Positions 11,993 to 24,822 of a DNA stretch of 64,000 nucleotides are shown here, piece by piece; positions within the stretch are counted from its first letter, which is position 1, and the number at the start of each line of letters is the position of its first letter. Below the pieces are notes generated by a model, which was not told where the DNA came from, ran no database searches, and was given only the letters and a program-made list of their open reading frames with translations. The position numbers and the translations under genes are program-made. The stretch is from Eudromia elegans (taxonomy: Eukaryota; Chordata; Aves; Tinamiformes; Tinamidae), in NCBI GenBank assembly GCA_003342815.1, contig PTEX01000031.1, positions 2,619,984 to 2,683,983 on the forward strand. The letters are read 5' to 3'.

Positions 11993-12243
11993 ATGATCCT
12001 CAAAGGAGGCCTGCATATGCTAAACAGTTGAAAGGGTGATCTCTGAAGCCTAGAAGTGCTGTACACACTTGCTAAACTCATGTTATCTTATGAAACTGTT
12101 ACTGCTTGGTTACACAAACAATCCCTCTTCCTCAGCTGAAGAAAATAAACGGGGAAAAAAGATGAAAGTTTTGCCAGCATCAGTAACAATCACTCTTAGG
12201 CTGGTGTCGATCTTCCCAACAGGAAACACTCCTTGAAGGTTTA

Positions 12244-12333
12244 GATTCTGGGAAAATTAAATGAGTTTTTTTCAGTGGCTTGCCAAAGATCACGGTGAGA
12301 AATGAGTGAGAGCCATAGAAAAGAGAGGATAAG
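12244..12333 (-). repeat. Right arm of the 90-bp inverted repeat
   Basis: It matches 11893-11982 inverted at 89 of 90 positions. Homology stops sharply on both sides, and the SINE head seen beside the left arm is absent here. The simplest reading is that this arm is a derived, inverted duplicate of part of the SINE, made much later than the SINE itself. Confidence 0.95.
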
Positions 12334-14860
12334 TTGCCTTCAAAAGGAGAGGCTGCCACTTTGTCACTTACCTGTACCTCATCCTGGCCCAGCACTGGGG
12401 CAGTGCACGAGTAGTGCCACTTCAGTACACACTTGGCTGGTTAAGATGCAACATCTTTGCAAGAAAACAGGCAAACACTGTCAGAAGGGATTACTCTCCA
12501 TGAATGGACTGCATTTATTGCAAATGACCTTGTCCAGGGTAGAATAAGAGCCTTACATTCATTTCTGATCATAATTTCACAGCAAAATTTGCCGTCTTGT
12601 ATTTTACTCTCTCATTGCTACTATTCAGCTTTTTTTCGCCCTCTGTCTTCAGATCCCACAGCATCTGGTGGCAAATCAAACATGGTAAAATGTTGGGTTT
12701 GAGCTTAATAATATTTTCCAAGTCATTTATTTACCAAATGTTCTTAGTGGAAGTGTTTTGTTCTGTATGTTAACAGGTGGTGTGCACTCAATCTGAATGT
12801 ATGGGTAATCAAATCATTGCAATGGACAAATCTCTCAGGGTTTTATGCTGAAGTTGTGCAAGTCATCAAAAGTTCAGAGGTTCTATATTTTAGCTATTTG
12901 AGCCTCCTGGCCACTTCTGCTCCCAGGCATGGGCATGGATTTTGCAATTATATTACTTGAACTGTTTTGGCTTTTCTTTTTTGTGCCTGGTTTATTTATA
13001 TTGAACAGCCCAGAACCATCCAGAACAGAGCTGCACTGACAGAGGAGCAGAAAGAATGGGGAGTGACTCCTTTATGAGGAGGAAGCAAATGGTCTTATCC
13101 AGTATGAAACTTTAGCCAAAAATGAATCTAAGTTGGTTGTCTTCTCCTCTCTTTTCAGTAGATCCAAAGCTTTTTGCTCTATGTTCTTTCCTTGGAGAGT
13201 CAAACACAGCTTTGGAGCTCCCCAGATAGGTCTTGCTCTTCAGAGGGCGTCTTTCCTGGTCTCTCATGTCAGTGGTTGCAGCTCTCAAAGGGAACAGAAT
13301 TATCAACACAAATATATAATTGCTATGTATCTCTATCAGTGGCCTTTGGGTCAAACAAAACCCCAACTTGAGATTAGTCATCCAATGTCTATGGGACAAA
13401 TAAAATGAATACAGAAACAATTGCAAACAAAATGTAGACTCTAAAATCTACAAAATCTGACGGGCCCTTTGCAATGTTTTACTGCTTATAAAAGCACTAA
13501 GAACATTATACATCCCTGTTATCAACCGAAAGAGAAATTCATTAAAACAGTACTAAGCAGCAAGGCCTAAAATCACTCCATGACACTTCCAACTTCAGAG
13601 CTGTATAAATCTGAACTTTAAGCTTAGACATGGAGGTGGTTTTTGTTGTTGTTGTTTTGTTTTCTCTCCAATTCACCAAAGAACAGAAGCAGATGCAGAT
13701 TATTTTTTGGATAACACATCTCTCCTTTGGAATGATTTCACATGCTAACTTTGCTTGGGAACTGCTTCTGTTGGTCACCATGTGTTCAGCACATCTGCTT
13801 TGGCTTGTTGTTTTCCCCGAGACTGACAATATTGTGGCAAGACGTCAGAGTGAATTCAGGTGAAGAAAAAGGAAAAGGAAAATTAACCTGAAAGAGATGC
13901 ACTGCAAATGCAAACGAACCCTGAGAGACTTTGCATCCCTTGATCCTCCTACGTGTATATTAGGGTGCATGTAGAGGCAATGGAGGGATGGGAGGAGCTG
14001 ACAGACTTGAAGTAGCACCTGGGCTTGACGTGCCACAGTCAAAAACTCATCTACAGCTATGGACACACTGGGAGGACATTTCTGATTTCTTGCCCAGGGG
14101 AGAGGAGGGTGTATTCTAAAAGTTGGGAAAATCCTGCCAATGACTCATCAAGGCTAGTTTCACTGTTCGCTGCATTATGCACTCATTCATCAAACTGAAG
14201 GGTTTTTGATCAATAATGTCAAACTAAAAAGTTATGTATTATATACACATGCACAAACAAGCACTCAGTAATGCATAACATATGTGATGGCCATCACCAA
14301 ATGAATTACAGAGCTGGGAGCCAAGCTGCATACACCAAAAATCACTGATCTTTACCCATCCCTTATTTGTACGGAGATCCTCAGACAAAATTCAGTATTT
14401 TTCATCTGTTTCAAACAGTTGCCAATTGAACTGAAAAATAAAGAAATCAGAAAGTTTTTCTTTCTTTGCTGGTTCCTTCAGCAAAATCATACTCTGGGAG
14501 ATGGCTAAGAGACAACATTGATTCCCACCATAGAGCCCATCTGAAGTCCAGCCAACAGAAGCCCAGTTCGGATAACAGTGTGGCACCTTGCACAAGGTAG
14601 CATTACTTTTACAGAAAGCAAGGCTACCTCTAAACCAGAAATCATGTCAGAAAGCATCCAACAGGAGGTCATTATGGCATCCTATTCTTGGGAAAGTGGA
14701 TACGCGTGTGGATGATTGGCACGGCTGAGGAGATTTGGGCACGCTGGGTTCTGTTCCTCATTCACTCTCTAAGCTGAAGTCTGCAAAGAGGGAAGGCGTG
14801 AGAGTGATTATTGATTATGTTAACACTTCCTTCCTTTGGGCTATAGACAAAGCTGGTGAG
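12334..14860. other. Unique DNA, no gene recognised
   Basis: A short GTT repeat lies at 13644-13656. Several short open frames on both strands near 13112-13863 have no recognisable product. Confidence 0.45.
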
Positions 14861-14861
14861 A

Positions 14862-14882
14862 GAGGGGGGGGGGAGAGAGAGA
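14862..14882. repeat. G-run followed by (GA)n
   Basis: Ten consecutive G (14864-14873) are followed by a short GA run. It is a low-complexity purine tract. Confidence 0.9.
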
Positions 14883-17800
14883 CAAAACAAGGGTTTTCTG
14901 TGTTCGTTAACTCATTCGATAACATTTAAACAGCATGTGAAAATAATGTGACTTTTCAAACTGCAGGCTGAAGTTAAAGATCCCTAGCTTCTTTCCTAAC
15001 CTCTTGGCAGTTCTGCCACATGGCAACATGTCTAGGACACCTTGTTTTCCCCACTTGTGTCTCCTCACACTACTGCAGGCCGGGGCCTGAGGGCACTAAC
15101 GATCCTAATAGCTCTGAGCAGCTGTCCCAGCTAAAGGGGCACCCTGGCTTGAGCTCAGCTGTAGGAGTCCCTGTCTCCAGACAGGTCCCTGTCTCCTGCT
15201 GCTCCTCGCTCCCTAGCTGGATTTCGGATGTGGCTCATCACTTTGCACTGTTACTGGATCCTGTTATCAGTGCTCTGCTTGCTGCATTTAGGAATTATGC
15301 CCTGTCCTCCTTGGCTCCTGGTTCACCTGCTTTCAAGAAGTAAATCTGTCCTTGCTGCCTCCTGACCTTAGGGACTGTGAGTTGATGTATCCAGGTAGGC
15401 TCTTATTCAAGTTTTCATTCAACAATTGTGCTTGCACTCAGTTTGGGGGTTTAAAGTGTGAACTGTCAGGCTTTGGTGTGTTGTTCATTTTTTCCTGTGA
15501 GAAGGAATTGCTCCTCAGAACTGTTGGAGTTACCAGTCCTGGCCCTTTGCTGGTGAAGGCTTGGAGCAGTTACTGGGCAGGGCAGCAGAACAAGCTAAGT
15601 GTCCCCGTGCTGCAAGGGATTGGTGTCCACGCAACTGCTCTTCTCTAAACTAATCAAATACTAGGCAAACATGTCTTTGAAGAGTAACATGTCTTCCCTT
15701 TGAATTATTACGTAATGGTGAAAGAAGCAAGAGCTGCCAGCTAAAGGGCAAGCTCCTTTAGCCTGGTCCAGCAGCTGGGTTCTGTGCCTACAATGAACCC
15801 AAAGAACTGAATGGACCAGGGGTTCCTTGTTGACCTCTCCTGGTCACTGTTTCCATGTGGGCAGCTGCTGTGTAGGTGTCTCCTGCAGTCCTGTGGTGCT
15901 GTTCCCCTCCCTGTGCCTTTAGGGGAGCACTTAGGCTAATTGCTGGCTCATAAGTGACACTACTCTTGATACAGACAGGGACCAAATAGAGAATTTGCCT
16001 CTGTCTGAAATTTCACTCCTGAGAAAAACTCTATATGGGCATCTGAAGGTACCTTAAAATACAGGTGTAAAAAGACATGTGAATTGGAAGAGTTTTATTA
16101 AAAGCAAGAAATCATGTAGTTAGTACAGATTTGATTTGGCGTGGGATGTGCAGTCTGGTACTCACTTTAGGAAAGCACTTATGTAGAGACTTAAATTTAA
16201 GTATGTGATTAAGCACACTGGAATTAACACTAAGCCAGTGCATAAAAACCTTTATTGTTTTGGGGCTGGGTGCACTAAGCATCCTTCTAGAAAATACACT
16301 TAATTTGCCTATGGGCTTAGAATGAGTGAGAGCAGCTGAAGTGGACTGTTTTGTTGTGCTTCCTATGGAGGATGCTGCTCTGATGTTAATATCTGCAGCG
16401 AGATGGTAATGTTATGTTGATAACGTGGGCATCTGCACTCGTAGTAACAAGAATATCACCAAAGGAGGGGCAGAGCATTGCGGTGTGAAATTAAAATCAG
16501 GCAGGGCACGACTTAGTTGTGAACTGACTTTGATTATGGTCAACAGAATGAACCCTGGTTTTGTTGTGCAATTATTTTATATGTCCTTATTAAATGTAGG
16601 GAAGAGAGTCCCCCTCTCTTGGTGCTATGGCAATTCCTTTTGTTAAGTTGAGCCTCCTCTTAGGAACAGCTTCTTCCTCTCTCCTACCCTATGGCTCTTC
16701 TGACTTTTCAAAGCTTTTTGCCTATCTCCAGTTTTGTTGTTCTGCTGATCCTCTCCTCTCTGTTCACCTCTGCGTCTGCAGTTCTTGGACCCATTCTCCT
16801 TTGTGCTCTGCTCCTGTGTGTGTCGGGCTCCTCTTGAACCTGTGCATGATGCAGCTTTCAGTTCCTTATGTCAGCATGTGTGCAAAACTGTCTCCCTTCA
16901 GAAGAGCCAGAGTATAAGCCATGTGGCTGTGATGGTCAAGTGGTAGCTGTGGACCTCTGGCTTACAACAGCTGAGGACACAACTATTTTTTTTTTTTGCT
17001 TAGCCTTGATGTGATGACACGTTTTAGCACATGATGAATTTCAGGTGATGGGTAGCTCCACTAAAATAATGAGACTGAGTGCTTAGGTTAACTCTTAACC
17101 GTTTGGGTCTTCATCTAGGGAGAGCACAACACTTCTGATCAGACAGGCTGTGCATTTAATGCCTTCTCTGATCTGGAGAGTATTTTGCAGTAGTTACAAA
17201 AATGCAAAAGGCTGAGGTAATAGGTACAGGGCCTGTTTTCATGCATGAATCTTACAATATGTGTGGAAACTTCAAGTCAGGAGGAAATATTCGTTCTACA
17301 TAGCATTGCACGTATATCACAAACCCACATAATGCAAGTCTATTTATGACAAGCCTCTCAAGACATGATTTTTCAAGGCTCTCTTGCCTTGCAATGTCAC
17401 TCTCAACCTCTCCCTTCCTCATAGTCAGGCCAATTACTGGGATATCTCAAAAGTTTCTGTCACAACTCGAGCAACTTCTGAAAACAAGCAAAGAATAGAT
17501 GGAGGAAACCAGAAAAGCTACAGGAATATAGCTGGAGGCGGGAAAGGAAGGGAAAGTCAGTCTTCTACTTCCAAGGCAATTGTGGGTATGGATTGCATGG
17601 AAGCCTTCTCATCAGCAGGGAGGCTGACAGGTCTATTGGGAGAGTTCATTTACTTCTATAACAGCAGATATTTGAACAGCTAGATATTGATACAGTTTCT
17701 AGGGGAGATGCTGCTATTTGTTGGGAATGAGAGAAACATTGGTAAAAGTTTCCTTTCTCTTCCTACACTAACTGCTCTATGAACTGCCTACATGTTTACT

Positions 17801-20800
17801 CTAGCTGGAGTTCACATCAAGGGGCTTTAAAGGGGACAGAAGCTGCCGTGCCTGTCATGCAGGAAGTCCTGTTTTCTCTGCTTTGAGTCTTTCCAAGCTT
17901 ATGGTGATCATTGACCGTTGACCACTCTTTTATCTGCAGTTATCTGTGTAGTTAAAAGGAGCTCTGTTACAAAAACATGGCCTTAAACTAGTGGTGGAAC
18001 TTTCCTCTGTTGCTTTCCAATGTTACTCTCTATTTTTTCAATTAATGCCATTATAAATATATGTAATACTTACATATATATAACAAGAAGTACGGGAGCT
18101 TATACTCCCTTCCCATACTCGTATAGTGGCTTCAGTCATAGCTTTGGCATTTAGATCAAGATTCGAGCAATACGCTGAGGATCGGGGTGCCTGAGAACTG
18201 GGATGTGGTTAAGCAGTGGTTAGAGATGATGAACAGTGTGTTGTGGCAGGCAGGGATGTTTCTACTCTTTTAGCAAATACACCTGCAATATTATCACCTT
18301 AAATGTACTATGAAGCTGCCTGCTGCTCCTCTACTATTTGCTTTGTGTTACCATTTTGGGTACATGCTGCAGTGTTTTGCTCCTTAAGAGGTGTGTGCTG
18401 AGCTCCTGAATAACAAATGAGGATTTGTTTGTGGGTTGTGAAACAATATTAATGTGACAATTACTCTTAATCTTGGTTTCTGAGCTGCAGGTAATCCCAG
18501 GGGGATTAGGGGCTGGGTATTGAAGTTGTCTCCTTTTGTCTTTGCTGCTCTTAAGAATGGAGTTGAATGTAGAAAAGTGAAGTAAGTAGGACAAACACCA
18601 GCTGTCTGATTAAATGTCTCTTATGGCATAAGAGTCTCACCAACTCTGTAATCTGAGGGGTAGAAAAGAGGAGGGATGAGAATCTGAACATTAGTTATGT
18701 CTTGAGAGAAATGATGAATGTCTCTGCTACATCTTGATCTCCAGTAAAAAAGACTGAAATAATTTAGTTATTTACAAGAAATATTGATCTACTTAAAAGC
18801 CCATATCTTCCTTATGATTTTGAAATGAGCAAATTCATTTCCTCTCCCTTGCAGCTTCAGAGTACTGGAACTGGAAGCTGGACTGAATTTTGCATCTCAA
18901 TATTTGAAATAATATTAAATATAAAGTTCTTTCAATTCTTAGAATTGAGCAACCAATCTCTTAAACTTTACTCTTTACCTAACTGACATAATATTATTTC
19001 TTTAAGCAACACTCTCCAAGATTGTGAATATGAGGTGGGGGGAAAGATGTCTGGGTTGACTTCGTGCCAACATAAATTTCTTTAACATGTATTTATACCT
19101 AGTTGTAAGTAAAGAGAAAACCTTGCCTGATCTGTAAGTCTCCTGTCCATTTAATGACATCAAACAATTCTTTCTTTGCATCTTGACAAAGCAACTGATA
19201 GCTTCATCATTAGTGCAATCCTGTTGCATCACTGCTGGTGGAGCTGCTTGGATGAAAGAGGAATGTTGGGGATGGTAGGAGAAATGCTTGGTAATTTTAT
19301 TTTCATTGAACCAGGATATTGATCTGACTGCTGGACCACCAAACCACAGTGCTTTGGTTTCAGCTTCCCAACAGATCTTGTCTCACTGGCTCTTAAACCT
19401 GCTAATGACAAATTTGGACAACTCCCAATATATCTGCACAAGCTCAGCTGCCAAGCCTCCGTTGCACCTCTTGTATTGCAAAATCAGTCCAACATAGCTG
19501 AGAGGAGAGTGGGGACTCCTGCCTCCCCTTTCTGTGGGATCTTTTGTGCCCAAATCGTGCAGATGCCTCAGCTGAAAGTAATGCAAGTATACAAAAACTG
19601 GAGGAAAAGCCAATAGCACCTCAGAAGCTTGAAGTGTATGGGAATTTAAGTGTTATCCCTGCTGTAGACTAGAGGCACTCCAAAACTGGAGGAAATCGTG
19701 GAGCAAGGCTGACTGGGAAGGGGCAATGTCCATTTTCAAGAGCGAAGTGGCTGCAGGTTTGCAGCCCTTGGGTACCCAAGGCTCTGAAACCAGCAAAAAG
19801 GATGGATTGAAAAGGGGTATAAAATCAAGTCCCTTCATCCTTTCTGGTTTTGCTTTGAGAAGTATTGTTTAAATTTCAGTGGGAATTATTATTGTTAAAG
19901 ACAAGACAGTCCTGTCCTTGAAAGCAGATAGACCTAATTATGAGAGGCTTATAGGGATCGTTGAAAAGATCCTCTTTGCTTCTTGTGTTAATCTTGATAT
20001 ATAATGTATGGCAAATATTGCCGTGTTGCTTTTAAAAACCGCCAGTGAAGGGAAATTCCAGAGACAGGAAATGCAATCTTTCAAAGGATTAAAAGAGAAC
20101 TAACTAACATGAATCAGATCATTAGCTTTGTATTTTCTCTTCCACCTTCTGATGCCCATATTTCACTCATGAGGATGAGCTGGAATGACTCCAAAAAACT
20201 AAGTGGAAATTAATTTCTCAAAGGCTGATCTGGAAGTTAAGATGCATTTCAAAATCACTTGCTGTACAGATTCCATCCATTTGCCCCGAAGAAAGAAAAA
20301 TAATGCTTTATGTAGCAACACAAAGTACAAGTTATGATGAATATGGGTGAGCGCTGCAGGAGGCTCGGTGGGGCACAGCCAGCCTTGCTTTGCTGCTGAG
20401 AGGTGTTGCATGGGCTGCTTGGGGGGCATATTCGACATGCTTAAAGGTCCTTAAAAGTCTGTGAAATCGGTGTGCATGAGTCTCCTTGCACAGCTCTCCC
20501 AGCTTTAAACTGCTTTAAAGTACTGTAATTGTGTTTTGGAAGTGACCTACTACTACATGATGACCTATATCACAGAGAATTTAGGAAAAATCAAATATTT
20601 TGACATTCAGTGTTCTTTAATAGGCTATTTAAAGCTATTTTCAAAATGACTGAAACTGTTAATGTTGAAGCCCATTTCTCCCACTAAAGTACTAATATTT
20701 CTCCCACTTTTTTTCATAATATAGAAGTATTTTTCTAAAGCATCAATCTTATGGAAGATGTAATTTCTGATAGAACAATATCTCATGACAAAACTGTTTG

Positions 20801-23800
20801 CAAATCTTTTAGAATAAGTTGTAATATAAGGCATTGCAAAAAAAGATTCCTCATTATCAAGAGGACTCTCTTCTCCAGGTATATATCGGAATAGCATAAA
20901 AATAAAATAGCTAGAAGTGAGTTCAGACTGTAGACCCAGCCTCAGCAATGTGTCTAAGACAGAAGTAACTTGACTCACATACATTTATGTTCTTTGAACT
21001 ACATATGAAATTAATTAAAAATTTCCTACTTCTGTATGCTCTGTAATTGTGTTTTGTACTTCTAGACAAATTCACTGGACAGATGAGTGCAAAAAAGTCA
21101 TATATTCATATCTAACCTGCAGATCAATTTAGGGAATCCTAATGGCATAGCATAAGAAAGGATCAAATACTGTAGATAAAGATCATCTAGTCCCAAGGCT
21201 TTGTGCTGGATTCGGATGGCAAGTGAAAGCATGCCAGGGAGCAAATAAAATGCTGACTCTGCACAAGCAAGTGTCAAAATTTATGTGGAACTTAATAGCA
21301 CTGGTTGATAGTAATGACACTTCAGTGACAGGCTTGGGAGATGAGTTAGCAGATCCCTGTCTAATGTGGAGAAACACCCACTAAATAAGAGCTAAAAACT
21401 GAGTGGGATCCAAGACTGACTTGTTCCTTCCTGCTCTGGCAAGACTCCAGCAGAAGGTAAGCGGGCCGAGCCGGATGGAGAACCTCTCTGCATTAATGCA
21501 GAGCTGAGCTCTCCAAAGCTGCTGAGACATCTTTCTTAGGGCTTAAATTAATTTAAAGCAGAAAATGCTGTACCTGTGGAAAAGCTTCTCTTTGTTCCAG
21601 TCTTAAGATGTGCCTTTTTATCCCATTGAGCTGATTTGCACTAGCTTAAAGCGGTAATTGCTAATGATTCCTTTTGTTCAGTGTTATCCCGGACAAATTA
21701 TGGCAATTATCTACATCACAAATATAGGTAACTGTCTTTGATAATTTCTTTACCTGTGCTTCAAGTTCAAATGCTTGATGTGTTTAATATGGTCTTTCAT
21801 GCTGAATGCTGTCCCAAATAAAGTCAAGTGACTGGAGCAGTGAAGGTCCATACCCCTAAGCATGGGTCATCCTGCTGCAGAGGAGGAGTTTGTTATGTTC
21901 TGATTCACTAGATGGTAGCAGTGTATAAACGGTGGAGTGTTTTTTCTCATACAAATGAGACTCGTTCAGAACCTTCCTTTATTTCCCAGTCCATCTTGTT
22001 TGAATCTTGTGCTGGGATTTTGAGGAGAAAGAAGACAAAAACTTTTAAACATCTTTCTGAAAAGATGCCAGCCTGTACCATCCTCCAGAAACTTTCTGGG
22101 GACAGAAAAGAGTCTGCATGAGAGTGCAGCTGCTGATGGTCCAGGAATGATGTCCACCTCTAGGGCTGGGTTTAAACGCTTTCACTTAGTGAACATATAC
22201 ACTACCATCAGCTCCATATCCTTTCAGCAGTTTTATGACTAACTTCTCTGCAATGTGTCATGCAGCGTGATTAAATCAATGCCTGTTTGACAGCAGTTTG
22301 TCCTGCAGAAGACATTCTGCTTGGCAAGGACAAGCTCATAACTGGAAAGCGGGTGGAAAGCGGGCTTTGGGTTCCCAAACTCCTTATCTGGAGTAGGGTT
22401 GTTGCTGGCTGTTATTGTCAACATTGTCCAAGTAAACAAGAGGTAATCATATGAAATGATGCTGTTTCATATACTTTTGTTTTGAGCAATACTCTGCGTG
22501 TGCTGGGCTTAGCCTGATCTCCATTCTAGAGGAGATAAATATTTATTTATCACCTTTAGTATTCTGTTTTTAGCATACAGGTAGGCTCTTGATGACCAAA
22601 GGCAGCCCTGGGTGGTGCTCTTGGGAAGGTCTCCTTGGCCGTATGTGCTGCCTCCTGCCAAAGTGCTTCTCTTTCTCCAAAGTGGCCACATACTTCTGGC
22701 TTCTAATCTACTGTCCCTCCTCTTGTGATTCCTGTTCCACTTCTTGGAAGCATCAGATCTATGCAGTTTATTGCTATTATCCCAGTGCTAGTGTTTAGCC
22801 AAAAAATAATTGCCGGGAAGATGGAGTGCTGTTATTAAGCATCTCTAGTTTTGATATTCAATCCAATCAGCTGCACAGGTGTCTCCTCTCCAGGGTTGCC
22901 CATCCCTTGCACTGTCTTAAGCAATCATGGTCAAGCAAGCTAATTGCCTTGGCTGGTGCAGCAACTTGAAATTGTCTCAGGCTATTTTTAAATATGCTGC
23001 ACTCATAACTCTAATATTCACTTCTAATATTAGTTTTACTACAATATTTAAAACATGAACTTTGGAAGCTTGAAGAGGTCTGTTGGAGAGATTTTCAGCC
23101 TACCAATACATGATACTAAAAAAGATATAATATACTGATGGATAATGGCCAGAAGTAGCAGAGAGATAACGAAGGCAACTCTCCAATGGGTAGCTAGAAT
23201 TAACTGTAGGTAGCCAACATCCACATCTAAACCTACAGGGATACAGATAGGATCCTTATCACTAAAGGACAAAACCTAAAACTAATGTCCTCCTGACTGA
23301 ATCGGACAGCGTTTGCTTTGCAGGCATTGCTCTATATCAAGCTTGCAGCAAAGGTTTTGAGTGGAACAATGAAATAAATCTAGGGGATGTTTGCAGGAGA
23401 GTTTTCAAAAATCCTGCAGGCAACAATTGTGGAAGAACAACTAATGTAAGTACAATTTTGCTTTCTGCAAAGCAGAGTGAGATGGGAATGTATTTTGAGA
23501 AAGCACATTAAATTTCCCCGAAATATTTGGATGTCTGATGCTGTTTTGGCAATTTGAATGTCTGAGGGAGGGGAGTAAATACTGATTCTTAGACTTAGTT
23601 TTTTGGTGGACTTAGTCAGATGAGATCCACAAAAAGATCCCAGTGAATGGCATAGCAAGAGTAAGGGCTTGTCCACTTTCTATGTTTTGTTTAATACCAT
23701 GATGGTTTCCTACTGTTTATTTAAATTCCTAACTCTCCCATTTAAGTAAATTTCCTAATTAAGATTCCACAAATCATCCTGAAATTTTAAAGACTGTAAG

Positions 23801-24690
23801 AAAAACAGACAATCAAGATCACCTTTTTTCTTTTGGTCCTGTTATTTCATAATTAGCAACAAAACCTTCAAGATAAGAGTCCTTAGCTAAAATTGCAGTA
23901 AGGAAATCACACCTAGAAAACAACAGACTGAAAAACAGCAAATACGTCAGTCTATATTGTATCTCATTCAGTAAGAGGAGAACAAGGTATATGCTGATTC
24001 TGCTTATCCTAATTCTGCACCTATCACTGAGGAATTAATAGAACATACAGCAAGGCTCTCCCTGCTGCTCTGGTGATACATGGCAATAATATGCCAGTGA
24101 TGATATTCCAGTAATAAATGATGGTAATATACCACGAGGCCATCATCACTCCAGTGAGGTGCTCGTGTGATACGTCATTGGGCAATGGAGTTGAGGCATG
24201 AGCAGAAGGGGCAAACTTCAATATGTATATTCTGAACACAGTGTATAACATGATATGCTGTGTGCACTGCAGATGTCTATATGGCAGTATGAAATGCATA
24301 CTGTATATACAGATTTTTCTTACTCATCTGAATATTTAAAAATCCAAAGTGAATTTAAATGTTTAAACAATATGGTAGTAAATGTAAAGGCTCATGCTGC
24401 AGGCTTTAGGCAATGTGTTTGGGTGCATGCACTGAGATGTACACTGGCATACTCATGCTTCAGTGCAGCTTCAGACTATTGCCTTTGCTGAGAGCGTAGT
24501 AAGAAAATCTGAGGAAAAATCCTAATCTACACTTGTATAATTTAGGATCTTGTAAGCTTTTGGGGATAGAAACCTTGTCTTGACATGGGTAATTTTCCAA
24601 GTATATGTCATTAACACAGCATACGTGCGTATGGTATATGTGGATAATATTTAGGTACAGATTTTTGTCTTAAAAGCCTTGCAAGCCTAG
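14883..24690. other. Long unique region without recognised genes
   Basis: This is nearly 10 kb with no recognised coding region, RNA gene or young repeat. Minor features are a run of 12 T at 16986-16997, a TA-rich tract at 18051-18083 and an 11-bp tandem duplication (unit GGAAAGCGGGT/C) at 22344-22365. A block at 21541-21830, with GGTAATTGCTAATGATT and other homeodomain-type cores, could be a conserved non-coding element. The 119-codon minus frame at 20625-20984 has no family features. Confidence 0.4.
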
Positions 24691-24714
24691 GAAAGCAACT
24701 ATTGTGCCCAACAG

Positions 24715-24822
24715 TCAGGCTGAGACAAAGAAACTTGCTGCAAGCAGCAGAAAGGCAGAGCTGGAGCTGCTGTGGGATCGGGGCTCTGGATTGTCACTGC
24801 TCTGCTCTAGCTGACTGCTGCA
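24715..24822 (-). mobile_element. MIR-like SINE remnant
   Basis: The plus strand reads GCTGAGACAAAGAAACTTGC, then GGCAGAGCTGGA, then CACTGCTCTGCTCTAGCTGA. These fit, in order, the reversed MIR-type landmarks CTGAGGCACAGAG, ACTTGCCCAAG, GGCAGAGCTGG and the tRNA-derived head ending in CTGTGCTCTAACCACT. The copy spans most of the element but is highly diverged. Confidence 0.5.
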
